Source: Elusimicrobia bacterium CG_4_9_14_3_um_filter_62_55
GTDB lineage: Bacteria; Elusimicrobiota; Elusimicrobia; UBA1565
DNA: 36,222 nt
Assembly: GCA_002790095.1 (NCBI GenBank)
Contig: PFUL01000090.1
Coordinates: 1-36,222, forward strand
Direction: 5' to 3'
Part shown: positions 12,001 through 18,781 of the stretch, in pieces
Position numbering within the stretch: position 1 is the stretch's first letter
How the letters are laid out: each line of letters opens with the position of its first letter
Position numbers and translations under genes: made by a program
The notes under the pieces: model-generated
What the model was told of the DNA's origin: nothing
The model's input: the letters and a program-made list of their open reading frames with translations, nothing else
Databases searched by the model: none

Positions 12001-13658
12001 ACGAAGGTGAAGGTACTTGCGCCCGCGTCGGTGTAAAGCGGAGCTGCGATGCTGCCCCCGCGCGCGAACTTGACGATCGAGGGCTGGCCCAAGACCCCCG
12101 TGCCGTTGGCGACCCACATGTCGCCGGTATCAGGCTGGAACGCGACGGCGTGGACATCCCGCAGCAGCGCCGACAACGTCGTGTCGGAGGTTCCGGACAC
12201 CGTTCCCACGCCCGAGGACGGGAAGCGCACCAATTGGTCTGCGGCGACCGCGCTCGCGCTTCCGATGGAAACCCAGAGGTTGGCGCCTGCGTCGAACTCG
12301 ACCGCGAGCGCTGAATTCGCGGCGATCGTCCCGTTAGTGGCGTCGTTCTCGTGGATGGCGGTCGAGACCGGGGTGTTGTACTGCCTGACCGAGTCCTGCC
12401 GGTAGTCGGCGGCGAAGAGATTTCCGCTGTTTTCGTCGAAGGCGAGGCTGACGAAGGCACCCCCGCCCCCGCCCCCGCCCCCGCCCGAGCCCAAATCCTG
12501 CAGGTTCAATCGCGCGGATTGGAAGTCGGAACCCTCGTTGACGACTGTCATATAGACGTTCGACGAGTCCAATATCTGGAATCCGTTGGTCGGATGTCCC
12601 GTGCTGAAGAAGCTCTCGCAGGACAGGTCCATGCAAAACCGCACCAAGCCGGGGAACGGTCCGCTGCCGGAGAGGAAAACCCCGAATCCGGGGATCACCT
12701 GCAACGCCCGTTCATCGCTGCTGAAGGCGTTCCCGCTCGCGTTGACCGTCGCCGAACTCTGCGTGGTCAAATCTAACGAGGAGAGACGGTAGAGATGCGT
12801 GATCGCGGTCGGGCCCGCGACCGAGGAAACCGCGGTGACGAAAATCTCCGAGGAGCCGTCGGTATCGATCGTCACGCCGCCGAAGAACTCGGCCTCGGCG
12901 ATCGTCCGGGAGGACTGCAGCACCAAGGATGTGTTGTAGCTGGCCACGACCAAAGAGTTGTTCGTCGTATTGATTCCCGCGATGAACAGATTGGTGCCGT
13001 CGGTCGCCAGGTTGTTGATTTGAGCGTCGGGACCGTAGGCTCCCGCGACCGTCGCGGTGGTCATGCTCACCGGATCGAAGCTGCTGTTGAACCCGTTGAG
13101 GGTCAACTGGCCGTTGGTGACCGAGGCGGCCCAACGCAGCGCGGAGTGCTCGAGAACGCCGGTGAATACGCCGGAATCAGCCGAGAACGAGTTCGAAATC
13201 GAGAGCGTGGTCGGGTCGAACTCGATCAAGGTCCGCTGCCCCCCGGCAATGAAGCCGCCGACCAAGAGTCCGCCGGAAGTCCCCGCGATCGAGAGAGGCC
13301 AGTCTTGCCCGAAACCGCTGTCAAAGGTAGTCGAGGCGAGCAGGACGCCGTCGGCGTCGTACTTGACCAAAATCCAATCGTGGTCCTGCGCGCCGAACGA
13401 GGAGTAGCCGACGACATAGGTCGTCGAGCTTCCGGAGTTGTCGACGACGATGCCTTGGGCGCGGTCGTCGTCGCCGCCGTCGAAGACCGCGGTCGTGGTG
13501 GACGCGGAGTAGTCGCCGCTAAAGCCGATCGCGAACGAATGATAAGGGAGCAACGCTAAAACCGCGACGCCCAGAAGGACGCGCACCAAGAACGAGCGAG
13601 CGTTCTGATCGAACGCACCTCGCCTTTCCGCTCGGCTTAGCGAACTCGGCGTTTTCAA
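1..13658 (-). CDS. Giant multidomain exported surface protein (3' end outside window)
   Basis: The minus-strand frame is open from 13658 to the left edge: 4552 codons with no stop, so the protein exceeds about 450 kDa. The likely start is TTG at 13658; an in-frame TAG at 13694-13692 bounds it, no ATG/GTG precedes it, and a GGGGA lies about 9 nt upstream. Residues 1-43 form a signal peptide (basic start, hydrophobic core RVLLGVAVLALLPYHSFA). Order seen: SBBP-like propeller (45-390), nine glycines (392-400), NHL-like propeller (about 400-690), then repeated transthyretin/carboxypeptidase-regulatory-like modules ending in Ca-loop-like motifs. Interspersed are two PA-IL-lectin-like modules (about 1110-1165 and 1887-1943), an autotransporter-like beta-helix stretch (about 1180-1400), two fibronectin III domains (about 2270-2460), PPC-like domains, and a FlgD-Ig-like motif (WDGRF..VPSGLYYVRV) near residue 4230. 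Probably secreted or displayed on the cell surface for adhesion or a sheath; the function is inferred. No anchor or sorting domain is visible because the end is missing. Confidence 0.5.
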   Translation of the reverse strand, partial: MKTPSSLSRAERRGAFDQNARSFLVRVLLGVAVLALLPYHSFAIGFSGDYSASTTTAVFDGGDDDRAQGIVVDNSGSSTTYVVGYSSFGAQDHDWILVKYDADGVLLASTTFDSGFGQDWPLSIAGTSGGLLVGGFIAGGQRTLIEFDPTTLSISNSFSADSGVFTGVLEHSALRWAASVTNGQLTLNGFNSSFDPVSMTTATVAGAYGPDAQINNLATDGTNLFIAGINTTNNSLVVASYNTSLVLQSSRTIAEAEFFGGVTIDTDGSSEIFVTAVSSVAGPTAITHLYRLSSLDLTTQSSATVNASGNAFSSDERALQVIPGFGVFLSGSGPFPGLVRFCMDLSCESFFSTGHPTNGFQILDSSNVYMTVVNEGSDFQSARLNLQDLGSGGGGGGGGGAFVSLAFDENSGNLFAADYRQDSVRQYNTPVSTAIHENDATNGTIAANSALAVEFDAGANLWVSIGSASAVAADQLVRFPSSGVGTVSGTSDTTLSALLRDVHAVAFQPDTGDMWVANGTGVLGQPSIVKFARGGSIAAPLYTDAGASTFTFVNSLPAPVGLAFDSNDNLWVADELLGGIYRFPNSGGTISTSSNAAIVSLAKPYALAFDIDGNMFVTSADADSPTPGSGEVYFFRNIGSLFAPAFAASGELVDSGSDLLDLAFDFGTGRLWGADFLAGKLVQVSTSAPTHFGTISGILSYTGAKTGPYFIAPSTDPFKVFEPPAQVSSGAYVLSNLKAPATYYVRAFLDHDLSGGEPGNFDPIGFYGSSITLAPVFVAPNATATAVNFSVRDTFRIEGTVTNGSNQTGGLIVEAWSGLPNDGAPELILERRGFSDGVSTYSVFLPTGTNIVLRAFIDGNQDGAHQPVEDFGLSSYTIVNLLADTTSIADISISSSAGGSMFFAAVDLAPATLPTDVFDLPLLKLGLWAEGGAAEFSRLRVGFAGDAPSGSVQAKIYQDSNGDQTFQSGADQFLGSRFFGAGVPPSADVEFSTRAINATTSYFFISVSYPNGAVPAGRELGFVIDDASDFNMVSGSIGNGIEDFPIFSGLALVSQSLFAKPQDQPGGGYQTPTNAPAGGFDTGLPVAQGQKIVISGDGFWNSGAGSTDADGTGATGGLGASLNIGALVARIGNSPWFQVGVSSTVDAANAGTLFLAMNDSDYSDNAGQISVNYKVQASSAVVVWNPMVGNNADIAANWQGGVAPKTGERVLLDGGVSNADINWNIFGLELGLLTMDPSYTGSFTLVGSNNPDDYNVLTVTSHVYVRGGKLNLGRNSDFNVTGRVSVDGGTLDMGFDQNHLRVGAAGVLVSGGGFFRSRAGGTGFVSIEPISPGVFPSFSILDATVTIGGNAHLQFDDSRGVVISSLAAINSLSTITWQNFGYNPYPALVLARPAPTALTLQSLEFRVDTSTNVDATGIPAGSTITVLNAIGSRRGSPFENDPNGVVVWNPDGGGQAFFSGTLTNGGTGSGSYYVRAWGGGSNDFGPEMTISTTPGAFSFPPLDAPATWYFTAWRSTTTPPELAEFAPRGGDGIPGRTRSRALFVSPNDSVSDIAITIEDWGRVAGVVTNNSTQFGPIRVQAWNGDPTTQGPEVESSRSSLPGDGGPYDLSVPATGLYLLAFVDVNNNKAFDSAFEAFGTSAVVTGIANALHTGADITITGGSAVAGGTGTVTGTAVHPGFIADSGDNPMLRLEVMATGSSITLSALRVDFDGPVAPGFPYEIRAYRDANNDGTFQEPIFSGTGVTGDLPIGGAFVDGGVSTATIVLFEPLEIASPSTATLFIGLDLFGQHGVSSAALRIATSGYFGMSQGEMFPQAGAYPVDSGAASVNFAVPAFEFVTPTDGGKPTGFHVDPGLTVSIESTGTWSYNASNTVTPAGKAGTIGQNTILPDARRGELIGRIGPSPWFRVGTGTVFTSEFFGDLFLAMNDFDGDYNDNSGRVFARFELSGSTIVAMSGTIGYTGGNTGPMFVRAIQDCGPAPAGCQPIVSTTVVTLSGGTTSYPYALQLPFPGFFEVDAYVDADPNQKGGTFHPVQTVSGSTTTGQDFVMSLGVGTITGSLSYSGVLDFGSFVIVASTSPDFEKDPLIVAETLQTTTGAFTLGDLPTPNTFYIVAFRDGNFNMNPDGPEPFGVHGDSSGSISDLSALFTPIFVDNGATAANRDISLFDKSSITGDLVFEQALNNESVVIIAGRGQFGSPQFQFENREFQFPGQIPAGGSVFYGVGLLRPATDYSVFAFVDSDGDESYDSGERFGGSASLFTIPAGGGANVNLVVRGATVPAAVSNFVGLALSPTEVLWTWNTTPGATAYHLLTSTEGVRETLGANATSFSDLLTPNAFSEITGIRALNALGAGSSVTVQAVGSLAAVPGQPVASAFISSAIVSWDGVGNQPGDTIYHLERSIAETGPFVFVASPTVAGATDISLSPQSTYYYRVRALNLNAVFSAYSATNSVVTGAASAPSVAGRLTYSGGQRGPIILQAFTSSNPLAGLENFVTLPFSPDQSYFLPVSGGQSYFLHAFVNVLTSNQIADPGEDAGIFGSAIAVGGGPSAGNDFSIQVDTVAPGSPSGVVPTAELRRTALVWGAPSLDGDGGPLDDLAGFRVQRTTSTSLPFKTITHEFMLGGATGLVVTGNFVDTAPVAGIDNFYRIIAVDFGNNESVPSGVVVARPSGGGTISGSVSTFTATTSGAFRIRLSSLPVGSSYLAESTLNPYSFTGLDDGTYYVRGFRDTNSNSAFNAGEPAGTHGGIVAPFPIQILGGNTASGRNVVICDQSAITANGNVVFGDLSATDCPALDRGPGRRTDLYRFTVGGGAAGSLGVGSRVQAEMFSPAFGPDLILVGPQGGVIASDNNPGGAFVEVDLNEAGVYTLEPTSFDPNRTGPYDLSLRVVGGFAGQIAGVTNYSGGAGGNVHLQLFDSTSTTNAFPFFIKTEPSIGAFTISGLPDGTFFLRAFRDGNGNSVKDANEPSGQYGISASSLTALRIQGGVLQNSGVSVTLSDPAVGAVSGTLTRQGTKTGTIRVEIGPRSCSDCGDIDVVQFATLSAAGAYTLPFIAPATNYILRAYVDENGNRAPDVLEARVSSNPVTVTAESTTTVNLLLKDPGLGSTGNSVIAATVSYTGSSTGSVFIGIATDPEIENILYIKTLTSTGSFTQSVIGNTSYYIGAFIDTNGNGTPEFEGDFKEPIGLYDSNDDGAPDPIFVPLSSSVAAGTFLLYDPPNGAVSGTATYAGAALGDLLLEASAEGNGEGFWNQVRLARTVGVSTYSYTIPFLAANANFRVRGFVDSNGNNRSDFGEPFFERQSPISVSSGTSVGATTGINVVIFDAGAGGAAGEVGELAGNITYNGGQPGPVVVQAFTTSTFVGNPRFQKNATGGPAVFQFSIANVPPGDYFLRAFKDGNNDSFFAPSFEASGFVNAGSTVTVSADNPIRSDLSGTLTDVGSAAGGGANDLSGSVEYRGVSASTGPVQVMLFEAGRDIPVRVTTIPFAAGALPYTFDGLDTGLYFVRGFVDYNNNRLPDSAEAFGQGGFDGVFLQGPAGGIDFDLCDRDPLTTAPPGLTNGTLSVSDCRSSDESGSGRQFQDKYFFAGSRGQLVSLTLNATGFTGFGSELELLGPKGDALYSAVALSGDGNARIVNFPLPESGVYTIVAKSVSGGVTGGYQLQFQGSAGDLGSIAGEVSYTGSQGGQVIVALFNQSDFDQEGAFLGARSLSGPGAFLFDSLATGASYYLGAFIDVNFDFEIQEGEDSGQFGGETATPVFLRAGQSVTGLTFSIAATTATTGFAGVTGRISYDGLRAGQVIVEFWPDPSFSGRPIASRRIPTGVGPYDASLPGDQPYFVRAFIDADDDFLPDPDEPQGVYSPSGQGAEPVFVPASGQLTGIDFTLFDPFKKQGQTAAAGQGTATLAMSSTTAGSSIPSLSVDYLVGSEGISATGLITFGVPPGFPFPQAGAGPGQVTVTPGASFNLEFPAGIPAVGARATANIAAGSTVTFTYSNFTVPCDRLGTQTFFMGSASSGTTNTEPLFNGQPSLAVNPGSAEFFRARNAFFSLTQNATSQALVLEGFDRCDNVATATGTIHVTLTGKRFDPTTGVFPTAASLLVSTGTNVTMTNSAIASFAAGRSSATFFARGSQPGPFNVKFAWNVAGPEVSYTAVDVLPTNVLTGVSVSTVPFGLGKTSATIVPNGDVSTPEAAFINFTLSDPSLSWRVLISSLPLRTGTAPTPIQEFGGQGQPALGQIAWDGRFARHIQNGARVPSGLYYVRVDVGGGVTNDSLLVKVVSSKLDGTVFDAGTTPNLPLSGVIVDAFGRLGGGSVLSDSLGRFSFGGLAPGGYRLNFLKANYLIGGASVTIDSSGLIAAFGAAENVTLSSTTAGALKVLLQRSPSLVIVPTLQAGSTQEFELWGDLQVANASSTFVQNRPLHLPAGTMTFDDGGQWDPSLGRFVAKQFIRFEVPADTYTITAHLGGFDAVTTSGVFVASGRRTITLPPFARRPAIRAWVELPSPAFNTDGVFVSVNAIPLSTAATVSGGFGDHYFPPTYFSAVVTIPDMPSGDFRLFANA
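12459..12485 (-). repeat. Nine-glycine linker encoded by a (CCCCCG)4 hexanucleotide repeat
   Basis: On the plus strand CCCCCG occurs four times in tandem at 12460-12483. In the minus-strand frame of the giant protein it encodes nine consecutive glycines between the two N-terminal propeller regions. A six-base unit can slip without breaking the frame, so it would change linker length rather than switch the gene off. Confidence 0.85.
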
Positions 13659-13688
13659 GACAAGTCGTCCCCAAATACGACCCGAAAG

Positions 13689-13717
13689 AGTCTACCGCCT
13701 CTATCGGAATTTAGCAA
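13689..13717 (-). promoter_or_regulatory. Candidate sigma-70 promoter for the giant gene
   Basis: Minus strand reads TTGCTA (13717-13712), a 17-base spacer, then TAGACT (13694-13689). Each hexamer matches 4 of 6 consensus bases. The predicted start near 13682 would give a leader of about 24 nt carrying the GGGGA ribosome-binding site. Transcription from the upstream barrel gene could also reach the giant gene, since only 95 bases separate them and no terminator is seen. Confidence 0.4.
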
Positions 13718-13753
13718 GTGCTTCTTTAGTCACAACGGAACTACAAATCAAAC

Positions 13754-15007
13754 TTAATAATCGTACGAGAACCCCAAAAGGTAATTCGCCGTCGTATAGT
13801 TGTACCGGTACGACTGCTCGAACTTCTGATTCGACTCTTGGCGGAGGATGTTCGTCTGCGCGGTCAAATGGAAGTTCGGAGCGACGGGGTACGCGTATCC
13901 GACCGACACCAGAAAACGGTTGGTCGACTGTCTCTCGTTGAGATAGGCGCCGCTGCCCGACTGGGCCAAGCGCCCCGCGTACTTCGTGCGGGACCACTTC
14001 AACCCGAGAGACGCGGTGGTCGGCTGCTTCTTGTCCCCCCACGAGAGACTCATATTGGGCCCCGCCGAGAGAGAGTAGTAGCTGTAGGAATCGGCCATGA
14101 ACCGAGTCTGTCCCGCGTCGAAGGTATTTTGATTCGAACCGTTGTGCGTGAATCCCAGACTGAACCCGTAGCCGGCGCGCAGACGGCCTTGCCGGTACAT
14201 TTTCGGGATTCCGACGGCGAACCCGAGACTGTTCGAAAAATCCTGCCGGCCGTTCGTCGTCGGCTGGCCGCCGAGATCGATGAGGGGCTGGTCGCGGTAG
14301 TCTTGATAGAGAATCCGGTACGACGCGGAAACGCTCATCTTCGGATCGCTCGCGGGGAAGGGCAAGGTCACCGCAGCGCTCAACTGGTGGTTCATCGTAT
14401 CGAGCGTATTCACGCCCGCCCGTTCGCGGCCCAGAGGCTGTCCGGAAGGATCGACCCCGGACTGGGATTCCAGGGACCGGTAGTTGGGAAAGCGCGTGAT
14501 GAAGAAATCGTAGCCGAGGCGGTAGGAGAACGGGTCCTTGTAGACGTTTTCCGCTTCGAAGCCGACCGCCGTGGTCCAGTAATCGAACAGCCCGTTCGCC
14601 CAGGTTTCGTCGCGAGTCTCTTTGAGGAATTCCCGCTTGTAGGAGACCGAAGGCTTCAGCTTCCAGTTCGAACCCTCGGCCTGACGGATGCCGGTAAACG
14701 CGAGGCGGTGATCCATCCCCTGCTGAAAGAGCGTCGAGGATCCGACCGGGTCGGTGACGTCCTTGGTCCCTCGGAAGTTTCCATTATATAGCGGGATCAC
14801 GGTCCAGTTCGGGCGACTTGTGAATTTAAGCGCCGGCGCCACGCTGGCCTTCACGTTGGCGTTGAGGTTCGATTTTGCACTCGAGAAGAAATACTGGCCG
14901 CCCAAAAAACTCACCCCATACAACGGCGTCACTTCGACCGCGCGCGCCGACGCCGCCCATAGCAGGGCTGCGCAAGCGAGATAGAGGGGTTTGGCTGTCT
15001 TTCGCAC
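13754..15007 (-). CDS. Beta-barrel outer-membrane protein, unknown family
   Basis: 417 aa. The start is GTG at 15007, one base after the TAG stop of the FecR-domain gene (15011-15009), which implies translational coupling. Residues 1-23 are a signal peptide with an AxA site (LACAALLWAASARA). The mature protein is dense in alternating polar/aromatic strands with short turns, and ends in an aromatic residue (LLGFSYDY), the usual signal for Bam-mediated outer-membrane insertion. Roughly 14-18 strands could fit, but I did not count them rigorously. It follows a FecR-domain protein and precedes the giant exported protein by 95 bases, so it may be the anchor or export pore for that protein; this is inference. 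It could equally be an unrelated porin-like protein. No named family is recognised. Confidence 0.8.
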   Translation of the reverse strand: MRKTAKPLYLACAALLWAASARAVEVTPLYGVSFLGGQYFFSSAKSNLNANVKASVAPALKFTSRPNWTVIPLYNGNFRGTKDVTDPVGSSTLFQQGMDHRLAFTGIRQAEGSNWKLKPSVSYKREFLKETRDETWANGLFDYWTTAVGFEAENVYKDPFSYRLGYDFFITRFPNYRSLESQSGVDPSGQPLGRERAGVNTLDTMNHQLSAAVTLPFPASDPKMSVSASYRILYQDYRDQPLIDLGGQPTTNGRQDFSNSLGFAVGIPKMYRQGRLRAGYGFSLGFTHNGSNQNTFDAGQTRFMADSYSYYSLSAGPNMSLSWGDKKQPTTASLGLKWSRTKYAGRLAQSGSGAYLNERQSTNRFLVSVGYAYPVAPNFHLTAQTNILRQESNQKFEQSYRYNYTTANYLLGFSYDY

Positions 15008-15008
15008 G

Positions 15009-16691
15009 CTACGGTATTAATCCCGACTCGATCAAGGTCTTTGGCTCGTACACCAAATCGATTTTGCGCCCGTTGAATTCTGAGGCGGTGATGATCTGCT
15101 GGTAGTTCACGCGCAGCAGCCGCGCCTTAAAATCCGCTCCGCTCGTAATCCCCGAGAAAGCCGCGTGGGGGACGATGGTTCCGTCGTCGAGGATCACGTA
15201 GTTGTCGAACTTGTCCCAAATCGTGCCGGTGCCGTTTTGTCGATACACGATGTCATGAAACAACCCGGTATCACGGTTTCCGGTGCATTTGTCGAGCGAG
15301 GAACAACTGCCGCCGCTGATGATGCTGACGACCGGCGTGACGGTGCGCTGGTCGCCGGTGCCCGAGGAATTGCCGTAGCTCTGCACGCCACCGCAGCCGA
15401 AGCCCACGCCATCGGCGGTACAATTCGCCCCGCCCGCGAGGGGGTTGTACGCGCCGACGCCCGAGACCCAGGACCCGTGGCTCACGCCGTTGAAGGTAAG
15501 GCTCTCCGTGTCGTAAATCGCCTTCCAGAAAGAAGTATTCGCGTTCCGTCCGGGATTCGCCCCGGCGCTGTCCGTCGTCGCAGCGCCGACGGCGACGAAA
15601 TCGTTCGCATTCGTGTCGAACGCGAAAGTCACCTCGTCGCCGGCAACCTGGTTGTTGTTCACGTCGACCAAGTGGCCGCCGGAGACCGTTTCCAAAACGG
15701 TGTCCTGGGTGTTCGAATAAGCCATCCGATAGTCCGTGATCCACCAATCGCAGGCGGTGCCGATGCAGCCTGAGGTCTGGCGCAAGGCCTGCCTCAAATC
15801 CGTCGGGAGGGTCTTGTTGAAGGTCCCTTCCTTAAAGAAGTAATCGAATCGGTCCTTGCGGCCATTCAGCGTCACCAGTTTGAACTTATTGGCAGCCGGG
15901 CGGACGATGTACTGCGATAAACGGACTCGGTTGCCGTTGACGTCGGTGATCACCTTTCCGAGCTGATACTCGGCGCTCTTGATCTCGGCGGCCGCGGCGG
16001 CGAGCACCTCCTCCTTCGACATCGAGAGGTCGACCTCGCGCTTGAGCTCGGCCCGCTTCTTGGCGTCTTCCTCGTTCTTCTTGTCGCCGCCGTCCTGAAC
16101 CTTGCCCAGACCGTTCACGTCGACGGAAAGGGATTGCCCGTCCTTGAGCAAGGTCTCGTTGCCTTTGTTGTCGCCGACCCCGAGCAAGCCGGTCATCAGA
16201 TCGATCTGGGTCGCCCCGCTTCCCCGCTCGACCTGAACCTGGAATTCCGTGCCGCGCACCGAGCAGACCGCGGTGGGCGTGCGCACCCGGAAACGGCGGG
16301 ACATCGATTTGCGCACCCAAGCCTTCATGCGGCCCCAACCGACTTTCATGTTCGCGAAGCCGTCGCCGGAGTCGCCCGAGGACTCAACGGTGAACGATGT
16401 CTTCGGTCCCAACTCGACCCGACTCCCGTCTTTGAAATCGAGAACGACCGTGGCGCGGTCGCCGGTTTGAACTTCCTCGCCGTCGGTGAGAATATAACGT
16501 TCCGCGACCCGGTTCCAGACCGCGGCTTCTTTCTTCTTCGTGCGGACGGTGCCGTCGAGAGACTGCACGGAAACTTCCGCGGCGGCGAACGAGGCGAACA
16601 GGATGAGGAAAGAAAAGACGAGAAAAAGACGCAAGCCCGCAAAGGCTCCGCCTCGACCTGCGTGTTCGGCGCACAACGCAAGGGATCGCAT
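15009..16691 (-). CDS. FecR-domain exported protein
   Basis: 560 aa from ATG at 16691. A TTG 15 bases upstream (16706) is in frame but sits almost on the predicted transcription start of a strong promoter, so the ATG is preferred; the message is then nearly leaderless. A signal peptide (GLRLFLVFSFLILFASFAAA) is followed by a FecR domain at about residues 40-185, with the typical pattern of imposed charge (TDGEEVQTGDRATVVLDFKD), GS.VELGP.T and R.RTPTAVCSVRGTEFQV. A charged KKNEEDAKKRAELKRE segment leads to a C-terminal region of about 330 residues that I do not recognise, containing two close Cys pairs. No FecI-type sigma gene is adjacent and there is no inner-membrane helix beyond the signal, so this is a periplasmic or surface FecR-fold protein rather than an anti-sigma factor. 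First gene of the FecR-barrel-giant locus. Confidence 0.85.
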   Translation of the reverse strand: MRSLALCAEHAGRGGAFAGLRLFLVFSFLILFASFAAAEVSVQSLDGTVRTKKKEAAVWNRVAERYILTDGEEVQTGDRATVVLDFKDGSRVELGPKTSFTVESSGDSGDGFANMKVGWGRMKAWVRKSMSRRFRVRTPTAVCSVRGTEFQVQVERGSGATQIDLMTGLLGVGDNKGNETLLKDGQSLSVDVNGLGKVQDGGDKKNEEDAKKRAELKREVDLSMSKEEVLAAAAAEIKSAEYQLGKVITDVNGNRVRLSQYIVRPAANKFKLVTLNGRKDRFDYFFKEGTFNKTLPTDLRQALRQTSGCIGTACDWWITDYRMAYSNTQDTVLETVSGGHLVDVNNNQVAGDEVTFAFDTNANDFVAVGAATTDSAGANPGRNANTSFWKAIYDTESLTFNGVSHGSWVSGVGAYNPLAGGANCTADGVGFGCGGVQSYGNSSGTGDQRTVTPVVSIISGGSCSSLDKCTGNRDTGLFHDIVYRQNGTGTIWDKFDNYVILDDGTIVPHAAFSGITSGADFKARLLRVNYQQIITASEFNGRKIDLVYEPKTLIESGLIP

Positions 16692-16710
16692 CGATTGACT
16701 AACCAAATCT

Positions 16711-16739
16711 AGTTTAGCGCGATGTTAAATTAGTGTCAA
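16711..16739 (-). promoter_or_regulatory. Sigma-70 promoter of the FecR-barrel(-giant) locus
   Basis: Minus strand has a perfect -35 TTGACA (16739-16734), a 17-base spacer and -10 TAAACT (16716-16711). The predicted start is near 16704, leaving a leader of about 13 bases before the ATG at 16691 with no Shine-Dalgarno sequence. Confidence 0.75.
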
Positions 16740-16751
16740 GCGCGTACAGCA

Positions 16752-16763
16752 TGACTATAGTCA
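16752..16763. promoter_or_regulatory. 12-bp perfect palindrome upstream of the -35 box
   Basis: TGACTATAGTCA is its own reverse complement. Its centre lies about 53 bases upstream of the predicted start of the FecR-domain gene, a common position for an activator site. It could be chance. A run of eight T on the minus strand (16769-16776) lies just upstream and could help end transcription of the preceding operon, although I see no strong stem before it. Confidence 0.35.
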
Positions 16764-16791
16764 CGCCGAAAAAAAACGACTTTGAAATGCC

Positions 16792-17052
16792 TCAGCGAGT
16801 GGACGAACCGCCGAGCACGCGTTTCCCGTCGGTTTTCAGCGCGGGCAAGGAAGAAGGCGCCCGGTCGATCCCGTCGGCAGGTTCCGAGGATTGCCGCTGC
16901 GCCGGCCGCGTCATCGGGGGGCGGCGAGGCGGCGCCTTCCTTATATAGCGCTTATATCCCTGATACGCGACGAACAAAAACAGCACAATCGTAAGCAAAA
17001 AGACGATCGCATAAACGCCGCTATCCTCCTCTTCCCCGCGCCGCCGCATCAT
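16792..17052 (-). CDS. Small single-pass membrane protein
   Basis: 86 aa; the ATG follows the rpoD stop codon with no spacer (TAAATG), so it is the last gene of the long heat-shock/macromolecular-synthesis run. After a charged start (MMRRRGEEEDSG) a single hydrophobic helix spans about residues 13-32 (VYAIVFLLTIVLFLFVAYQG). A basic, proline-rich tail follows (YKRYIRKAPPRRPPMTRP) and a low-complexity end. Topology is probably N-out, C-in by the positive-inside rule. No family is recognised. The codon-level coupling to rpoD argues that it is real. Confidence 0.65.
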   Translation of the reverse strand: MMRRRGEEEDSGVYAIVFLLTIVLFLFVAYQGYKRYIRKAPPRRPPMTRPAQRQSSEPADGIDRAPSSLPALKTDGKRVLGGSSTR

Positions 17053-18768
<1,716 letters not shown>

Positions 18769-18781
18769 CGTTGACTCTCCT

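Noticed and set aside
15009-16691. FecI/FecR iron-signalling system
   Set aside because: No ECF sigma gene nearby, no TonB-dependent receptor motifs in the barrel, and the protein has an exported rather than inner-membrane architecture.
16692-16706. TTG start of the FecR-domain gene at 16706
   Set aside because: Lies within a few bases of the predicted transcription start; the ATG at 16691 keeps the signal peptide.
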